Origin: Accumulibacter jenkinsii
Lineage (GTDB): Bacteria; Pseudomonadota; Gammaproteobacteria; Burkholderiales; Rhodocyclaceae
Assembly: GCA_036625225.1 (NCBI GenBank)
Contig: JAZKUF010000001.1
Span: 372,001-436,000 of the forward strand
Direction of reading: 5' to 3'
Length of the DNA: 64,000 nucleotides
Every line of letters begins with the position of its first letter. Position 1 is the stretch's first letter. This document shows positions 63,230 through 64,000 of the stretch, piece after piece. Both the position numbers and the translations under genes were made by a program. Under the pieces are notes generated by a model that saw only the letters and a list, made by a program, of their open reading frames with translations, was not told the DNA's origin and searched no databases.

Positions 63230-64000
63230 TGCCGGGACATTCGGACGGCCAGTTGACACCTCGCCGGCCGGCGGTCGCGCCCGGTGACCGGCCCCGGGCG
63301 CTTCGGCAGGTATCGGCAACGGTGCTGTTCGCCGATATTTGCGGCAGCACCCGCTTGTTCGAAGAATATGGCGATTGGCAGGCGCGTCAGATCGAGAGCC
63401 AGGTTCTCGAGTTGCTCAAGGTCAAGACCACCGAGTTCGACGGTACAGTCATCAAGACCATCGGCGACGAACTGATGAGCCGCTTTCCGGATGCCGGACG
63501 AGCGGTCAATGCCGCCTGCGAAATGCACGCCGCCATCAAGGATTCGCCGTCCTTGATGGAATTCAATATCGCCGTCAAGATTGGTCTGCAGCACGGCCCC
63601 CTCCTCGTCGAACATGACGACCTGTTCGGCGATGCGGTCAATGTGGCCGCCCGGATGGTTTCGCTGGCCAAGGCTGACCAGATCATCACCACCCGCGAAA
63701 CGGCTCTCCACCTGCCGCAGGATCTCGAACAGATGACCCGCAGCCTCGGTCGCTCACGGGTGCGCGGCAAGCAGGAGGAGATCGAAATCGTCGAAGTGAT
63801 CTGGCAGGAGGCCTCGAGCCTGACCCAGGTCATCAGCCTCGGGCAGCCCGAGGAACTGCGCGCCCTGCTGTTCGCTCGCCTGGTCCTCATGCACCGCGGC
63901 GTCACGTTCGAGATGATGCCCGATTCGCCGATCTTCACCATTGGTCGCGGGGAAAAGAACAGTCTGGTGCTCGATCATGACCGGGTGTCCCGCAGTCACG
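63229..64000 (+). CDS. Class III adenylate/guanylate cyclase with FHA domain (3' end outside window)
   Basis: 257 residues are visible and the frame is open at the window end. Residues about 30-145 are a class III cyclase: TVLFADICGST holds the first metal aspartate (Asp36), VIKTIGDELMSRF the specificity lysine (Lys76) and second aspartate (Asp80), and FGDAVNVAARM the transition-state Asn138 and Arg142. Near residue 229 an FHA domain begins (FTIGRGEKNSLVLDHDRVSR), which would bind phosphothreonine. All catalytic residues are present, so it should make cAMP; guanylate specificity is less likely because of the lysine. ATG overlaps the DksA-like stop by one base. Confidence 0.88.
   Translation, partial: MPGHSDGQLTPRRPAVAPGDRPRALRQVSATVLFADICGSTRLFEEYGDWQARQIESQVLELLKVKTTEFDGTVIKTIGDELMSRFPDAGRAVNAACEMHAAIKDSPSLMEFNIAVKIGLQHGPLLVEHDDLFGDAVNVAARMVSLAKADQIITTRETALHLPQDLEQMTRSLGRSRVRGKQEEIEIVEVIWQEASSLTQVISLGQPEELRALLFARLVLMHRGVTFEMMPDSPIFTIGRGEKNSLVLDHDRVSRSH

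Overview
The window looks like a contiguous chromosomal piece of a high-GC betaproteobacterium, most probably of the Rhodocyclales and in the neighbourhood of Candidatus Accumulibacter or Dechloromonas. This is inferred from gene content and order, not from a database search. The clues are glgC-glgA, a BktB-like thiolase, hemN-fnr, the ygfZ / mltG-tmk-holB-pilZ-tatD block, a FinR/FprA-type pair, and a complete isc operon headed by iscR and two adjacent cysteine desulfurases. Most of the window is housekeeping DNA. There is no CRISPR array, rRNA, recognisable transposase or prophage.

Layout. 1-3.1 kb: end of a phosphoglucomutase, then glgC and glgA (glycogen synthesis). 3.2-9.1 kb: a DUF1015 gene facing a leftward block of TauE/SafE-like protein, copper ATPase CopA, CopZ-like chaperone and SelD. 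9.2-12.7 kb: hemN and fnr diverge from a shared FNR box; a second FNR box lies between a DUF2249-SirB2 pair and a universal stress protein. 12.7-15.9 kb: retropepsin-like protease, CoA pyrophosphatase and a CobD/CbiB-like protein. 15.9-28.8 kb: thiolase, glycerol kinase, TetR regulator, etfBA, FimV-like protein, acyl-CoA dehydrogenase, thioesterase, a truncated acetoacetyl-CoA synthetase and an alpha/beta hydrolase (lipid/PHA metabolism). 28.8-37.6 kb: a DEDDh exonuclease fusion, then tatD, pilZ, holB, tmk, mltG, ygfZ, an NRDE protein, an L,D-transpeptidase and tadA.

37.7-46.7 kb is the accessory part. It holds a PqqD-like domain fused to an HPr-kinase-like domain, a 68-residue secreted or membrane peptide with a strong ribosome binding site, a family 4 glycosyltransferase, and a large SdrD-type calcium-binding surface protein that is split by a frameshift. 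A near-consensus sigma-54 promoter lies upstream of the surface protein and a weaker one upstream of the peptide. This is the best candidate here for a poorly described system.

46.7-64 kb: cupin, suhB, trmJ, cysE, then iscR-nifS-like-iscS-iscU-iscA-hscB-hscA-fdx-iscX-DUF2237 under two tandem IscR-like sites; a copper/cytochrome-oxidase assembly group (PCuAC, DUF1318, SCO1); a LysR regulator divergent from ferredoxin-NADP reductase; ettA; tRNA-Val(GAC); a DksA-family protein; and a class III cyclase with an FHA domain that runs off the end.

Together the genes describe a facultative organism that stores carbon as glycogen and probably polyhydroxyalkanoate, switches on oxygen through FNR, and invests in copper enzymes and Fe-S proteins.
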